Part shown: one piece after another, positions 17,666-26,587 of the stretch
Numbering within the stretch: position 1 is the stretch's first letter
Layout: each line of letters begins with the position of its first letter
Source of the DNA: JAAELZ01 sp965223465
GTDB lineage: Bacteria; Pseudomonadota; Gammaproteobacteria; Arenicellales; Poriferihabitantaceae
Assembly: GCA_965223465.1 (NCBI GenBank)
Contig: OZ245025.1
Location: 1-64,000, forward strand
DNA: 64,000 nt
Direction: 5' to 3'
Program-made: the position numbers and the translations under genes
The notes under the pieces: generated by a model
What the model was told of the DNA's origin: nothing
The model's database searches: none
Seen by the model: the letters and a program-made list of their open reading frames with translations, nothing else

Positions 17666-18949
17666 TTAGTGTGTGAGTAGCGCGTCGATAAACTGACGAT
17701 TTTGTTGCTCGTCCCATTCAACCGCGCCAAAGCTGCCATAACTTAACGTCCCATTTTGATCGACCAGAAAGTTTGTCGGAAAGCCATACACGTTCCATAC
17801 TTTCATGGTTTTGCCTTCGGGATCGCGCAGGTTAATATAGGCAGACATGTCGAATTCCTGCATCACTTTTTCAATTTCTTGAACAGATTCTCCAACATTG
17901 ATGGTAATGATCTGTAGACCCTTGGAGTCATAATCTCGGTGTAAGCGGTCAATTGCGGGAAGTTCCTTGATGCACGGCTCGCACCAACCCGCCCAGAAAC
18001 TGACCAGCGATAGCGCATACTGCGAATAGTCAATCACGATTGGTGTAGATTGCATGTCGATAAGCGCCAGGGGTTTAGCCTTTATATCGTTTAGCTGCTT
18101 GAGGCCAAAGCGTTGCTTGTTAGCGGCACTTTTTTGAACTGTAGCCAAGGCTTTTGGTGCAGTAGGTGTTTTTTGCATGGAGAGTATACTAACTGCACGT
18201 CTGATCATTTCGGGCAGCTCAGCTCGTTGTGCGATATCTATTTCACTTAAATGGTCCTCTGGTCGAAGGTGAAAGCCAGCCACCACCCCAGGCAAGGGAT
18301 GAAAAAATACCGGGCTTCCCCCAGACTCTAATACCTCAATAATCTCTTGGCTATGCCATTGCTTGGTGCTGATGGAAGGTTGAAAATAGTATATCGGAAT
18401 GGTGCTATTCTTGGCGATGGGTCTAAACGTCGCCTTTGTTCCCGGATTGCTGACGGGGTAAGCCAGGGCGGGATGGAATAGTAACGCACCCCCAATTTTT
18501 GCCTTACTACCCACCTGTGCGGCTTTTCGTTGGGCCAGCGCAATGCCTTCAAGCAGTGGAACAGCACCGGTATCAGTGCTCATCAGGTATACTTTTTTAT
18601 CGGTTCGTTGGCTCGCAATACTGATCAGCTCGGCAATGTCTGCGGGTTTAAACTGCTCGGTACTGCCACGCCCTTCATCCAGGAAGTATGCCAAATGTAA
18701 ATCCACCACCCAGGTTTCAATATTTTTTGCTCCCAGTGCGCTGGCGGTAATGCCCTGCATTGGGCTCGTACCACGCGATGCAGGCAGCCATAAGAGTATA
18801 GGCGCATTATCTATATTCGCAGCATAACGTTGGATTGGGATTTCCGTCAGGCCCGCATCGACCATTATGGTTTCTTCCGTTTGCGCCCAGTTAAGGGTCG
18901 GTATTACGCTGCCGACCAGGCAAACCAGCACGCGGAAATGGCGTCGCAT
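17666..18949 (-). CDS. Exported fusion of an alpha/beta-hydrolase-like region and a TlpA/ResA-type thioredoxin domain
   Basis: A 427-residue protein with a signal peptide (cleavage near NWAQ, about residue 22). Residues 25-255 look like an alpha/beta-hydrolase fold: ILLWLPASRG, then YLMSTDTGAVPLLEGIAL in the nucleophile-elbow position, and LPGVVAGFHLRPED in a possible catalytic His position. The elbow does not show a clean GxSxG. Residues about 275-427 are a TlpA-like thioredoxin domain with active site WCEPC (C323, C326), cis-Pro loop GFPTNFLVDQNG and redox partner features. It probably acts in the periplasm as a thiol-disulfide protein. The hydrolase-like half may be non-enzymatic. It precedes the EamA gene and follows the DUF1244 gene on the same strand. 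Confidence 0.78.
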   Translation of the reverse strand: MRRHFRVLVCLVGSVIPTLNWAQTEETIMVDAGLTEIPIQRYAANIDNAPILLWLPASRGTSPMQGITASALGAKNIETWVVDLHLAYFLDEGRGSTEQFKPADIAELISIASQRTDKKVYLMSTDTGAVPLLEGIALAQRKAAQVGSKAKIGGALLFHPALAYPVSNPGTKATFRPIAKNSTIPIYYFQPSISTKQWHSQEIIEVLESGGSPVFFHPLPGVVAGFHLRPEDHLSEIDIAQRAELPEMIRRAVSILSMQKTPTAPKALATVQKSAANKQRFGLKQLNDIKAKPLALIDMQSTPIVIDYSQYALSLVSFWAGWCEPCIKELPAIDRLHRDYDSKGLQIITINVGESVQEIEKVMQEFDMSAYINLRDPEGKTMKVWNVYGFPTNFLVDQNGTLSYGSFGAVEWDEQQNRQFIDALLTH

Positions 18950-18977
18950 CTAGAAGGGGATAGTTTGGTTTACGCCG

Positions 18978-19295
18978 CTATTGATGGCCGCTAATTTTGG
19001 CGTGGATTGGCTTGGTTCTTTCAAAAGTTTCGAGCTGTTGTGCACTGGCTTTTTGTTGGTATTTGTCTTTCCACTCGCTATAGGGCATTCCGTAAACCAT
19101 CTCAAGTGCGTCGTCATAGCTAAGACCGGCATCTTGCTCGTTGCTTGCCACTAACACCCATTTACTTAAGCAATTTCGGCAAAATCCAGCCAGATTCATT
19201 AAGTCTATATTCTGTGCATCGGTGCGTTCCTGTAAATGCTGAATTAACCCGCGAAAAGCGGCTGCTTGAATGGCGTCTCGTTGTGATTCGTTCAT
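18978..19295 (-). CDS. DUF1244 family protein
   Basis: A 105-residue cytoplasmic protein matching DUF1244: AAAFRGLIQHLQER, then LMNLAGFCRNCLSKW and YDDALEMVYGMPYSEWKDKYQ. The two conserved Cys in FCRNC may bind metal or form a redox pair. This is a short helical family common in proteobacteria; function unknown to me. It is 28 bp upstream of the TlpA-fusion gene on the same strand and could share its transcript. Start at ATG 19295-19293. Confidence 0.88.
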   Translation of the reverse strand: MNESQRDAIQAAAFRGLIQHLQERTDAQNIDLMNLAGFCRNCLSKWVLVASNEQDAGLSYDDALEMVYGMPYSEWKDKYQQKASAQQLETFERTKPIHAKISGHQ

Positions 19296-19468
19296 GATAA
19301 TTTGTACATTATTGGTTTAAATAATAGACCTATCATAACCCAGAGAGTGAACTTACGATAACAAAATATTGATTTGTCTTGAGTAAATAATCGCCCCATA
19401 TAGGCCGCATTTTCTCTGCTAGAATACCGCGCTTAATTTTCCTTAAAATCACCTAACAGAGGGTAAAA

Positions 19469-20542
19469 ATGAACAACATTGTGCGACTCCACTTTTTCAA
19501 AACAGCTGTTGTTGCTGCAACCATGCTTGCTACGGGTGTGCAGGCAGACGAAACCAAAGTGGGTTTTGTTTACGTTGGTCCAGTCGGGGATCATGGTTGG
19601 TCTTACCAACATGATCAGAGCCGACAAGCGGTGGAGAAAGAACTCGGGGTTAAGACTACTTATGTCGAAAGTGTTGCTGAAGGTGCGGATGCTGAGCGTG
19701 TCATTCGAAAACTGGCGGCAGATGGCAACGACATAATTTTTACAACCTCTTTTGGGTATATGAATCCGACGGTTAAAGTTGCCAAACAGTTCGGGGATGT
19801 CAAGTTTGAGCACGCCACGGGCTATAAGCGCGCGGACAATGTCAGCACTTATTCCGGTCGGTTTTATGAGGGCCGAGCGATTATTGGCACCATGGCAGGC
19901 ATGATGACCAAAACCAACGTGGTTGGATATATCGCCTCCTTCCCCATTCCTGAAGTGGTGCGCGGAATTGATGCGTTTACCATCGCAATGCGTAAGGTCA
20001 ACCCTGAAGCCACGGTTAAGGTGGTGTGGGTCAATTCGTGGTTTGACCCGGGCAAGGAAGGGGATGCAGCAAAATCATTGATTGATCAGGGGGCGGATAT
20101 CATTACCCAACATACCGATTCTCCCGCACCTCTGCAGGTTGCCGAGCAACGCGGTGTGTATGCGTTTGGGCAGGCCTCTGATATGCAGGCTTTCGCTCCC
20201 AAAGCGCAGCTAACCGCCATTATTGATGATTGGGACAACTACTATATCGAACGCGTTAAAGCGGTAATGGAAGGTAATTGGGAATCCAAAGATACGTGGG
20301 CAGGGCTCAAAGATGGCATGGTCAAAATGGCACCTTATGGCGAAGCGGTACCGGAGGGTGTACGTGTGGCGGCGGATAAAGTGAAAGCAGATATCATGTC
20401 GGGTGCCTTGCATCCATTTCAGGGGCCGATTAAAAACCAGGCGGGAGAAGAACTGGTCGCCGAAGGAGCAGTTATGTCGGACGAAGATTTATTGGGCTTA
20501 AATGTCTACGTTGAGGGCGTTCAGGGTAGCCTACCTAAATAG
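19469..20542 (+). CDS. BMP-family (PnrA/Med-like) ABC transporter substrate-binding protein
   Basis: A 357-residue exported binding protein. The signal peptide ends at GVQA with DETKVGFVYVGPVGDHGWSY following; the GDxGWS motif is typical of BMP proteins. There is no lipobox Cys, so it is periplasmic rather than a lipoprotein. Further family segments are TTSFGYMNPTVKVAKQ, NVSTYSGRFYEGRAIIG and FGQASDMQAFAPKAQLT. Members bind purine nucleosides or related ligands. The start ATG has AGAGGG upstream. The next gene is an adenine deaminase, which supports a purine ligand. No permease or ATPase gene is adjacent, so the rest of the transporter must be elsewhere. Confidence 0.9.
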   Translation: MNNIVRLHFFKTAVVAATMLATGVQADETKVGFVYVGPVGDHGWSYQHDQSRQAVEKELGVKTTYVESVAEGADAERVIRKLAADGNDIIFTTSFGYMNPTVKVAKQFGDVKFEHATGYKRADNVSTYSGRFYEGRAIIGTMAGMMTKTNVVGYIASFPIPEVVRGIDAFTIAMRKVNPEATVKVVWVNSWFDPGKEGDAAKSLIDQGADIITQHTDSPAPLQVAEQRGVYAFGQASDMQAFAPKAQLTAIIDDWDNYYIERVKAVMEGNWESKDTWAGLKDGMVKMAPYGEAVPEGVRVAADKVKADIMSGALHPFQGPIKNQAGEELVAEGAVMSDEDLLGLNVYVEGVQGSLPK

Positions 20543-20553
20543 CTGTGGATCAT

Positions 20554-20593
20554 TTTTCGCCTGACCTGTGGGTGATAACAGGCCAGGCGAAAA
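20554..20593. terminator. Long inverted repeat after the BMP gene, possible terminator or mRNA-end hairpin
   Basis: The arms 20554-20569 and 20578-20593 are complementary over 16 bases with one mismatch, separated by an 8-base loop. The outer four pairs are T-A. There is no T-run after the stem on the plus strand beyond the stem itself, so it is not a classic intrinsic terminator; it may stabilise the upstream mRNA or partly terminate before the adenine deaminase gene. Confidence 0.45.
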
Positions 20594-20645
20594 GCCCGTT
20601 CGCAAAAGTTAATAGTCATAAATAATTTTCCATTAAAGCATTGCT

Positions 20646-21653
20646 GTGACCCAAGCAGATTTTATTCGTTCGCTCCCCAAGGCAGAGCTGCATCTGCATA
20701 TCGAAGGTTCGTTAGAACCGGAGTTGATGTTTGAGCTGGCTGCGCGTAACCATATTGACCTTCCTTTTGACACTGTCGAAGCGGTCAAGCAGGCCTATCA
20801 GTTTTCCAACCTGCAGGATTTTCTGGATATTTATTATCAAGGTATGAGCGTGCTCATTACCGAGCAGGATTTTTTTGATTTAACCCTGGCTTATTTGCTA
20901 AAAGCCAAAGCCGATGGGGTACGCCACGTGGAAATTTTCTTTGATCCACAAGGCCATGTAGAACGCGGCATAGCCTTTGAAACGGTCGTGAATGGTATTT
21001 ATCGGGCACTGATTGAAGGTGAAGTCAAGCATGACATCAGTTTTGGTTTGATTATGTGCTTTTTACGCCATTTGAGTGAAGAGGCCGCGTTTGAAACCTT
21101 AGCGCAAGCTGCGCCATTTAAAGACAAAATCATTGGCGTGGGGCTGGATTCCTCCGAAATGGGGCATCCGCCCGAGAAATTTGCACGGGTTTTTGCCGAA
21201 GCGAAAAAGCAGGGTTATCATCTGGTGGCGCATGCCGGCGAGGAAGGGCCAGCCGACTATGTTCGTCAGGCACTCGATCTGCTGAGCATTGAGCGCATTG
21301 ACCACGGCAATGCCATTTTGGACGATGCTGCGTTAACCCAACGTGTGGCAGAGGAGGGTATCGCTTTGACGGTTTGCCCTTTATCCAACCTCAAATTGTG
21401 CGTGGTGGACGACATTACGCGCCATCCTTTACCTGCCATGCTTAAAGCAGGTCTGAAGGTAACCTTAAACTCAGACGATCCATCTTATTTTGGTGGTTAT
21501 ATTGGGGATAATTATCTTGCCATGGCGCAAGCGTTCGATCTGGATCACAAAACCATGATCAAACTGGCTAAAAACAGTATTGGCGCCAGTTTCGCCAGCA
21601 AGCAGCGTAAACAACGTTTATTGTTAGAGTTGGTCGAGCACGCCCTGGCCTAG
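20646..21653 (+). CDS. Adenine deaminase (adenosine-deaminase-fold, Aah1/type 2)
   Basis: A 335-residue amidohydrolase with the adenosine deaminase fold. Zinc ligands H16 and H18 are in AELHLHIEGS. Later catalytic parts are VAHAGEEGP, RIDHGNAIL, TVCPLSNLKLCVV and LNSDDPSYFGGYIGDNY. The SSEMGHPPEKF segment and the SDDPSYFGGY ending resemble the adenine-specific branch (fungal Aah1 and bacterial type 2 adenine deaminases) more than true adenosine deaminase. It would convert adenine to hypoxanthine and ammonia for purine salvage. The start is GTG at 20646 with no good ribosome binding site. It follows the BMP binding-protein gene and ends one base before the convergent rimO gene. Confidence 0.87.
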   Translation: MTQADFIRSLPKAELHLHIEGSLEPELMFELAARNHIDLPFDTVEAVKQAYQFSNLQDFLDIYYQGMSVLITEQDFFDLTLAYLLKAKADGVRHVEIFFDPQGHVERGIAFETVVNGIYRALIEGEVKHDISFGLIMCFLRHLSEEAAFETLAQAAPFKDKIIGVGLDSSEMGHPPEKFARVFAEAKKQGYHLVAHAGEEGPADYVRQALDLLSIERIDHGNAILDDAALTQRVAEEGIALTVCPLSNLKLCVVDDITRHPLPAMLKAGLKVTLNSDDPSYFGGYIGDNYLAMAQAFDLDHKTMIKLAKNSIGASFASKQRKQRLLLELVEHALA

Positions 21654-21654
21654 C

Positions 21655-22977
21655 TTAGGCTTCGACAAGCACACCCTGTAGATCGTGCGCGTCCGCATCT
21701 TCGATGGTAACTTGTACGATATCACCCGGTTGAATTTGCTGGGTTTGGCCCAATACGTGCACCACGCCATCGATCTCCGGGGCATCGGCCTTGCTTCGAC
21801 CAATCACTCCGTTTTCGCCTATCTCGTCAATAATTACGTCAAGGGACTGGCCAATTTTATTGAGTAGCCTGGTTTGTGATATTTTGGCCTGTAGTTTCAT
21901 CAAAGCTTCCATTCTCTGCTGTTTAATCGCTGAATCAATGTGGCCAGGCAGTGCGTTTGCTTTTGCACCTTCTACCGCAGAATAGGCAAAGCAACCCACC
22001 CGGTCCAGTTGTGCTTGGTTGATAAATTCCAGCAGGGTTTGAAAATCTTGCTCTGTTTCTCCCGGAAACCCGGTGATGAAGGTGCTTCGCAGGGTGATAT
22101 TGGGGCATTGTGCACGCCAGCGTTCGATTCGTTGTAACACTTTTTCGGCGTGTGCCGGGCGACGCATTGCTTTGAGAACACTCGGGCTGGCGTGCTGAAA
22201 TGGAATATCCAAATAGGGTAGCAGCTTGCCTTCAGCCATCAGCGGAATGAGATCATCGACGTGCGGATAAGGATAGACATAATGCAGGCGTACCCAGACG
22301 CCGAGTTGCCCCAACTCATGGGCTAAATCCTGAATATGGCTGCGTACCAGTTTGGTACCGATGAGCGTAGGTTTATATTTTAAATCAATCCCATAGGCAC
22401 TGGTGTCTTGTGATACCACTAGCAATTCTTTGACGCCCGCGCTGACCAATGCTTGGGCTTCTTGTATGATGCGGTCAACCGGTCGGCTGACCAAATCACC
22501 GCGCAAGTTGGGAATGATGCAAAAGGTGCAGCGGTGATTACAACCTTCGGAGATTTTCAAATAGGCATAATGGCGCGGCGTCAACTTGATACCACCCGGG
22601 GGCAGTAAATCAATATGCGGGTCATGCGCGGGTGGAAGTTGCTGGTGAATCGCTTGCATGACCTCGCGCTTGGCATGGGGACCGGTCACCGCAAGCAAAC
22701 TTGGGAAGCGTTGCTGTAAATCAGGGTCTTTCGCGCCGAGGCAGCCGGTTACGATAACTTTACCATTTTCGTCCAGCGCTTCTTCGATCGCTTCTAGCGA
22801 TTCGGCAACCGCATCATCGATGAACCCACAGGTATTAACCACAACCACATCCGCGTCTACATATCGTGGTGTGATGTCATAGCCTTCTGCGCGCAATTCA
22901 CTCAATATATGCTCCGAATCGACCAACGCCTTGGGGCAGCCCAGGCTCACAAAGCCGACGGATCGCTTATCTGTCAT
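21655..22977 (-). CDS. rimO: Ribosomal protein S12 methylthiotransferase RimO
   Basis: A 440-residue radical-SAM enzyme that methylthiolates an Asp of ribosomal protein S12. The N-terminal domain supplies C14 (SLGCPKALVDSE), C50 (VVNTCGFI) and C79 (TGCLGA) for one iron-sulfur cluster. The radical-SAM motif is C146, C150 and C153 (GCNHRCTFCIIP). The C-terminal TRAM domain begins around QSLDVIIDE. SLGCPKALVDSE and ADVVVVNTCGFID separate it from the tRNA enzyme MiaB. Its start overlaps the end of ppsR by 4 bp, so the two genes are probably co-translated. Confidence 0.96.
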   Translation of the reverse strand: MTDKRSVGFVSLGCPKALVDSEHILSELRAEGYDITPRYVDADVVVVNTCGFIDDAVAESLEAIEEALDENGKVIVTGCLGAKDPDLQQRFPSLLAVTGPHAKREVMQAIHQQLPPAHDPHIDLLPPGGIKLTPRHYAYLKISEGCNHRCTFCIIPNLRGDLVSRPVDRIIQEAQALVSAGVKELLVVSQDTSAYGIDLKYKPTLIGTKLVRSHIQDLAHELGQLGVWVRLHYVYPYPHVDDLIPLMAEGKLLPYLDIPFQHASPSVLKAMRRPAHAEKVLQRIERWRAQCPNITLRSTFITGFPGETEQDFQTLLEFINQAQLDRVGCFAYSAVEGAKANALPGHIDSAIKQQRMEALMKLQAKISQTRLLNKIGQSLDVIIDEIGENGVIGRSKADAPEIDGVVHVLGQTQQIQPGDIVQVTIEDADAHDLQGVLVEA

Positions 22978-23813
22978 AAGTAACTCACTTCAAGGTTCAT
23001 ACGGTGGACAATAAGGCTCGCCAATTCCTCGATTGACATGGTGGTCGAATCGGTATGCGGGATTCGATAGCGGCGAAAAAACTGCTGCGCCTGACGCACT
23101 TCCTTCTGACACTGGGATAGCGAAGAGTATTGCGAATCGGCGCGTCGTTTTTGGCGAATTTTCTGCAATTGAAATGGGTCAATACTCAAGCCAAATAGTT
23201 TATCCCGGCTATCAATCAAATCATCCGGTAGCTTTCCAGCCTCAAAATCATCATCCGCCAGCGGATAATTGGCGGTATACAAGCCATAGTGCAAGGCCAT
23301 ATACAAGCTGGTGGGGGTTTTACCCGCGCGTGAGACCCCAACCAGAATCAGATCTGCCTTGTGATAATCACCGGTTTTGACGCCATCATCATATTGCATC
23401 GAGAAATTGATCGCATCCATACGGTGCATATAGTCGTGTTCCTGGACGATACCATGCGCTTGACCGATTTCATGCGAGGAATCTGAATGCAGATGACGTT
23501 CAAGATCATCAATAAATGGCTTGAATAGGTCGATCACAACGCCCTCACTTTTTTCAAATTCGCGGATGTATTTTGAATCTATAAACGAGGTGAAAACCAG
23601 GGGTTTCACTTTGTGCGTCTCATAAGCATGATTGATTTGTTTTATAGTAGATTTCAACTTATCATCCGCGTCTATAAAGGGGATGGTATGTCGCTCAAAC
23701 TCTATATTTGGGAATTGCGACAACAAGGTATGCGTCATTGTCCCTGCGGTAACGCCTGTGCGATCTGAAACGATAAAAACCGGGCGTGTAGGCAAATTGT
23801 TAACAGTGGTCAT
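22974..23813 (-). CDS. ppsR: Phosphoenolpyruvate synthase regulatory protein (PSRP, DUF299 kinase/phosphotransferase)
   Basis: A 279-residue bifunctional regulator of PEP synthase. The P-loop GVSRAGKT is at about residues 159-166. PVFIVSDRTGVTAGT at the start and KTPTSLYMALHYGLYTANYPL are family signatures. It phosphorylates and dephosphorylates the catalytic-domain Thr of PEP synthase using ADP and phosphate. It lies divergently beside ppsA with only 35 bp between the two starts. The adjacent target gene makes the assignment to PpsR, rather than the pyruvate phosphate dikinase regulator, firm. Confidence 0.95.
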   Translation of the reverse strand: MTTVNNLPTRPVFIVSDRTGVTAGTMTHTLLSQFPNIEFERHTIPFIDADDKLKSTIKQINHAYETHKVKPLVFTSFIDSKYIREFEKSEGVVIDLFKPFIDDLERHLHSDSSHEIGQAHGIVQEHDYMHRMDAINFSMQYDDGVKTGDYHKADLILVGVSRAGKTPTSLYMALHYGLYTANYPLADDDFEAGKLPDDLIDSRDKLFGLSIDPFQLQKIRQKRRADSQYSSLSQCQKEVRQAQQFFRRYRIPHTDSTTMSIEELASLIVHRMNLEVSYL

Positions 23814-23848
23814 GTTGGCAAACAGATAATTTCATTCGGAGTAAGCTC

Positions 23849-26239
23849 GTGCATCAAGTTAATCGCGCAGGTGAGAACAAAGCAATACGTTGGTTTTCTG
23901 AGTTAGGGATGGACGACGTGCCCGAAGTAGGCGGTAAAAACGCTTCATTGGGCGAGATGATCTCTAATTTAACATCGCTGGGTATCCAAGTACCAGATGG
24001 TTTTGCGACAACTGCGGATGCTTATCGCGAATTTCTCAGCTTTCAGGGGTTGGATACAAAAATTAACGCCATGCTTGATCAGCTGGACGTTGATAACGTC
24101 AAAGATTTGGTAGAGATAGGGGGCCGAATCCGCAAAATGGTGATGAACGCGCCGCTGCCGGAGGCACTTGATCAGGATATTCGCCAGGCCTACAAAACGC
24201 TCAATCCAGGGGATGCAGGACAGGTGGCGGTACGCTCATCGGCGACCGCGGAAGATCTGCCGGAAGCCTCATTCGCCGGTCAACAAGAATCATTTTTGAA
24301 TATTTCCGGTATCGAACAGGTGCTGGCGGCGGTGAAGGAAGTTTTCGCATCTTTGTTTAATGATCGTGCCATTGCCTATCGTGTGCATCATGGATTTGCA
24401 CATGCTGAAGTCGCACTTTCGGCAGGCATTCAACGTATGGTGCGTAGCGATCAGGGTGCCAGCGGCGTCATGTTTACCATTGATACCGAGTCAGGTTTCA
24501 ACGAGGCCGTGTTTATTACTTCATCGTGGGGGCTGGGTGAGTGTGTGGTCCAGGGCTCGGTCAATCCCGATGAGTTTTATGTCTACAAGGAAGCCCTGAA
24601 AAATGATCGCCCTGCCATTTTGCGCCGTAATCGGGGTTCCAAGCTCATTAAAATGGTCTATGCCGATGACGCTAAACAGGGTGCCCATCATCAGACCGTT
24701 CAGACAGTGGATGTCGAACCCGGCGAACAAAATCGTTTCTCGATTACCGATGATGAAGTCATGCAATTGGGCAAGATGGCCGTGACTATTGAGCAGCATT
24801 ATCAGCGCCCCATGGACATTGAATGGGGCAAAGATGGGGTCAGCGGCGAGTTGATGATCTTGCAGGCGCGACCTGAAACGGTAGAAAGCCGTTCCAATCA
24901 GCAAATACTTGAACGCTACCATATGCAAGAAAAGGGCGAAGTATTGGCCACAGGTCGCAGCATTGGTCAGAAAATTGGCGCAGGTGTGGTGAAGATCGTG
25001 CCCTCAATCGCCGATTTAGATAAAGTCCAGCAAGGCGATATTCTGGTTACTGATATGACCGACCCGGATTGGGAACCAGTGATGAAGCGTGCAGCAGCGA
25101 TTGTGACAAACCGGGGAGGGCGCACCTGTCACGCTGCGATTATTGCCCGCGAGCTGGGCGTACCAGCGGTAGTGGGGTGTGGAGACGCAACCAAGAAAGT
25201 GGTAGAAGGGCGTGAGGTAACGGTGTCTTGTGCTGAAGGCGACACGGGTTATATCTACGATGGCTTGCTGGATTTCGAGCTGAAAACCATCCAACTGGAT
25301 AATCTGCCCGAGTTACCGTTTAAAATTATGATGAATGTCGGCAACCCAGAGCGTGCGTTTTCGTTTTCACGCCTGCCCAACGCGGGTGTAGGTCTGGCGC
25401 GCCTGGAGTTTGTGATCAATAACACGATCGGGATTCACCCCAAGGCTTTGCTTGAATATGCTGATATGCCGAAAGAGATTCAGCAAACGATTGATCTGGC
25501 CAGCGCCGGCTACACCGACCCAATCGATTTTTATGTGCAGAAACTGGGTGAGGGCATTGCCTCTCTTGGCGCGGCATTTGCGCCATCGCCGGTGATCGTC
25601 AGAATGTCAGATTTTAAATCCAACGAATACGCGAATATGATCGGTGGTGAGCTGTACGAGCCGGACGAAGAAAATCCGATGATTGGTTTTCGTGGCGCCG
25701 CACGTTATATCGACGAATCGTTTCGTCGCTGTTTTGAGTTGGAGTGTCGTGCCCTTAAATTCGTACGCGATGAAATGGGCTTGACCAATATTCAGATTAT
25801 GATTCCCTTTGTACGCACCCTGGATGAAGCGAGGCAGGTCACCGAGTTATTGCAGGAAAATGGCCTTGAGCGCGATAAAAACGGCTTAAAAGTAATCATG
25901 ATGTGCGAAATCCCATCCAATGCGCTTTTAGCTGAAGATTTTCTGCAATATTTTGATGGGATGTCGATTGGCTCAAATGATCTTACCCAACTTAGCCTGG
26001 GGCTAGATCGGGATTCGGGGGTTATCGCTCACCTGTTTAATGAGCGAGATCCAGCGGTGAAAGCGCTTATCAGCATGGCGATCCAGGCCTGTCTAAAACA
26101 GGACAAATACATTGGTATTTGCGGACAAGGCCCATCAGACTACCCTGATTTCGCCAAATGGCTCATGGACGAGGGTATTCACAGCGTTTCGCTCAACCCG
26201 GATACGGTGGTGGAAACCTGGTTGTATTTGGCGGGATAA
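23849..26239 (+). CDS. ppsA: Phosphoenolpyruvate synthase
   Basis: A 796-residue enzyme of normal PpsA length that makes PEP from pyruvate, ATP and water for gluconeogenesis. The N-terminal ATP-grasp half has VGGKNASLGEM and RSSATAEDLPEASFAGQQESFLN. The phosphohistidine is H428 in GGRTCHAAIIARELG. The PEP-binding half ends in MMCEIPSNALLAEDF, SIGSNDLTQLSLGLDRDSG and GICGQGPSDYP. The start is GTG at 23849 with GGAG 8 bases upstream. The divergent partner ppsR encodes its regulator. Confidence 0.97.
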   Translation: MHQVNRAGENKAIRWFSELGMDDVPEVGGKNASLGEMISNLTSLGIQVPDGFATTADAYREFLSFQGLDTKINAMLDQLDVDNVKDLVEIGGRIRKMVMNAPLPEALDQDIRQAYKTLNPGDAGQVAVRSSATAEDLPEASFAGQQESFLNISGIEQVLAAVKEVFASLFNDRAIAYRVHHGFAHAEVALSAGIQRMVRSDQGASGVMFTIDTESGFNEAVFITSSWGLGECVVQGSVNPDEFYVYKEALKNDRPAILRRNRGSKLIKMVYADDAKQGAHHQTVQTVDVEPGEQNRFSITDDEVMQLGKMAVTIEQHYQRPMDIEWGKDGVSGELMILQARPETVESRSNQQILERYHMQEKGEVLATGRSIGQKIGAGVVKIVPSIADLDKVQQGDILVTDMTDPDWEPVMKRAAAIVTNRGGRTCHAAIIARELGVPAVVGCGDATKKVVEGREVTVSCAEGDTGYIYDGLLDFELKTIQLDNLPELPFKIMMNVGNPERAFSFSRLPNAGVGLARLEFVINNTIGIHPKALLEYADMPKEIQQTIDLASAGYTDPIDFYVQKLGEGIASLGAAFAPSPVIVRMSDFKSNEYANMIGGELYEPDEENPMIGFRGAARYIDESFRRCFELECRALKFVRDEMGLTNIQIMIPFVRTLDEARQVTELLQENGLERDKNGLKVIMMCEIPSNALLAEDFLQYFDGMSIGSNDLTQLSLGLDRDSGVIAHLFNERDPAVKALISMAIQACLKQDKYIGICGQGPSDYPDFAKWLMDEGIHSVSLNPDTVVETWLYLAG

Positions 26240-26335
26240 CAAAAAAAGTAGTTATCAATTAAGTAATTTCATGTCCAAAACTCAAATATGAATTGCAAAT
26301 TGAGAGATTTGCCCAAGTTTGTCTATTTTTCAACG

Positions 26336-26420
26336 AAAGTATAGTAAAAACGCAAAAAAACATTGACAAACGGTATTAATAACAATATAAGTGGTTCTAC
26401 TTATATTAAAGTATAGTAAA
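26336..26420. repeat. Two 13-bp direct repeats flanking the giant-gene promoter
   Basis: The 13-base sequence AAAGTATAGTAAA occurs at 26336-26348 and again at 26408-26420, 72 bp apart, on either side of the predicted -35/-10 boxes. This is a plausible arrangement for a dimeric regulator or DNA-looping site. No matching regulator gene is adjacent. Confidence 0.5.
26363..26391 (+). promoter_or_regulatory. Predicted sigma70 promoter for the giant surface-protein gene
   Basis: TTGACA (26363-26368, perfect -35) is followed after 17 bases by TATAAG (26386-26391, five of six for -10) in an A/T-rich stretch. A transcript would start near 26398, leaving a 5' leader of about 190 to 250 bases, depending on the start codon. 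Confidence 0.7.
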
Positions 26421-26587
26421 TATGAGGTGGTGTTAGGCGCACAGGCCAATAAATGGCTTTAAATGCTACCCTGTTAAGGGTTAATTGATCGTTTTGAGCG
26501 GTCCATACTTTAATAAAATTAGTAGTGATTTTGTTTAAAGAGGGTGGAATCTTTTTAGAGAATCATTGAATAGCAGCAATCGTAGAT

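Noticed and set aside
26240..26275. GATAAC...GTTATC inverted repeat just after ppsA as a terminator
   Set aside because: A/T-rich 6-bp stem with a 10-base loop and no T-run after it.
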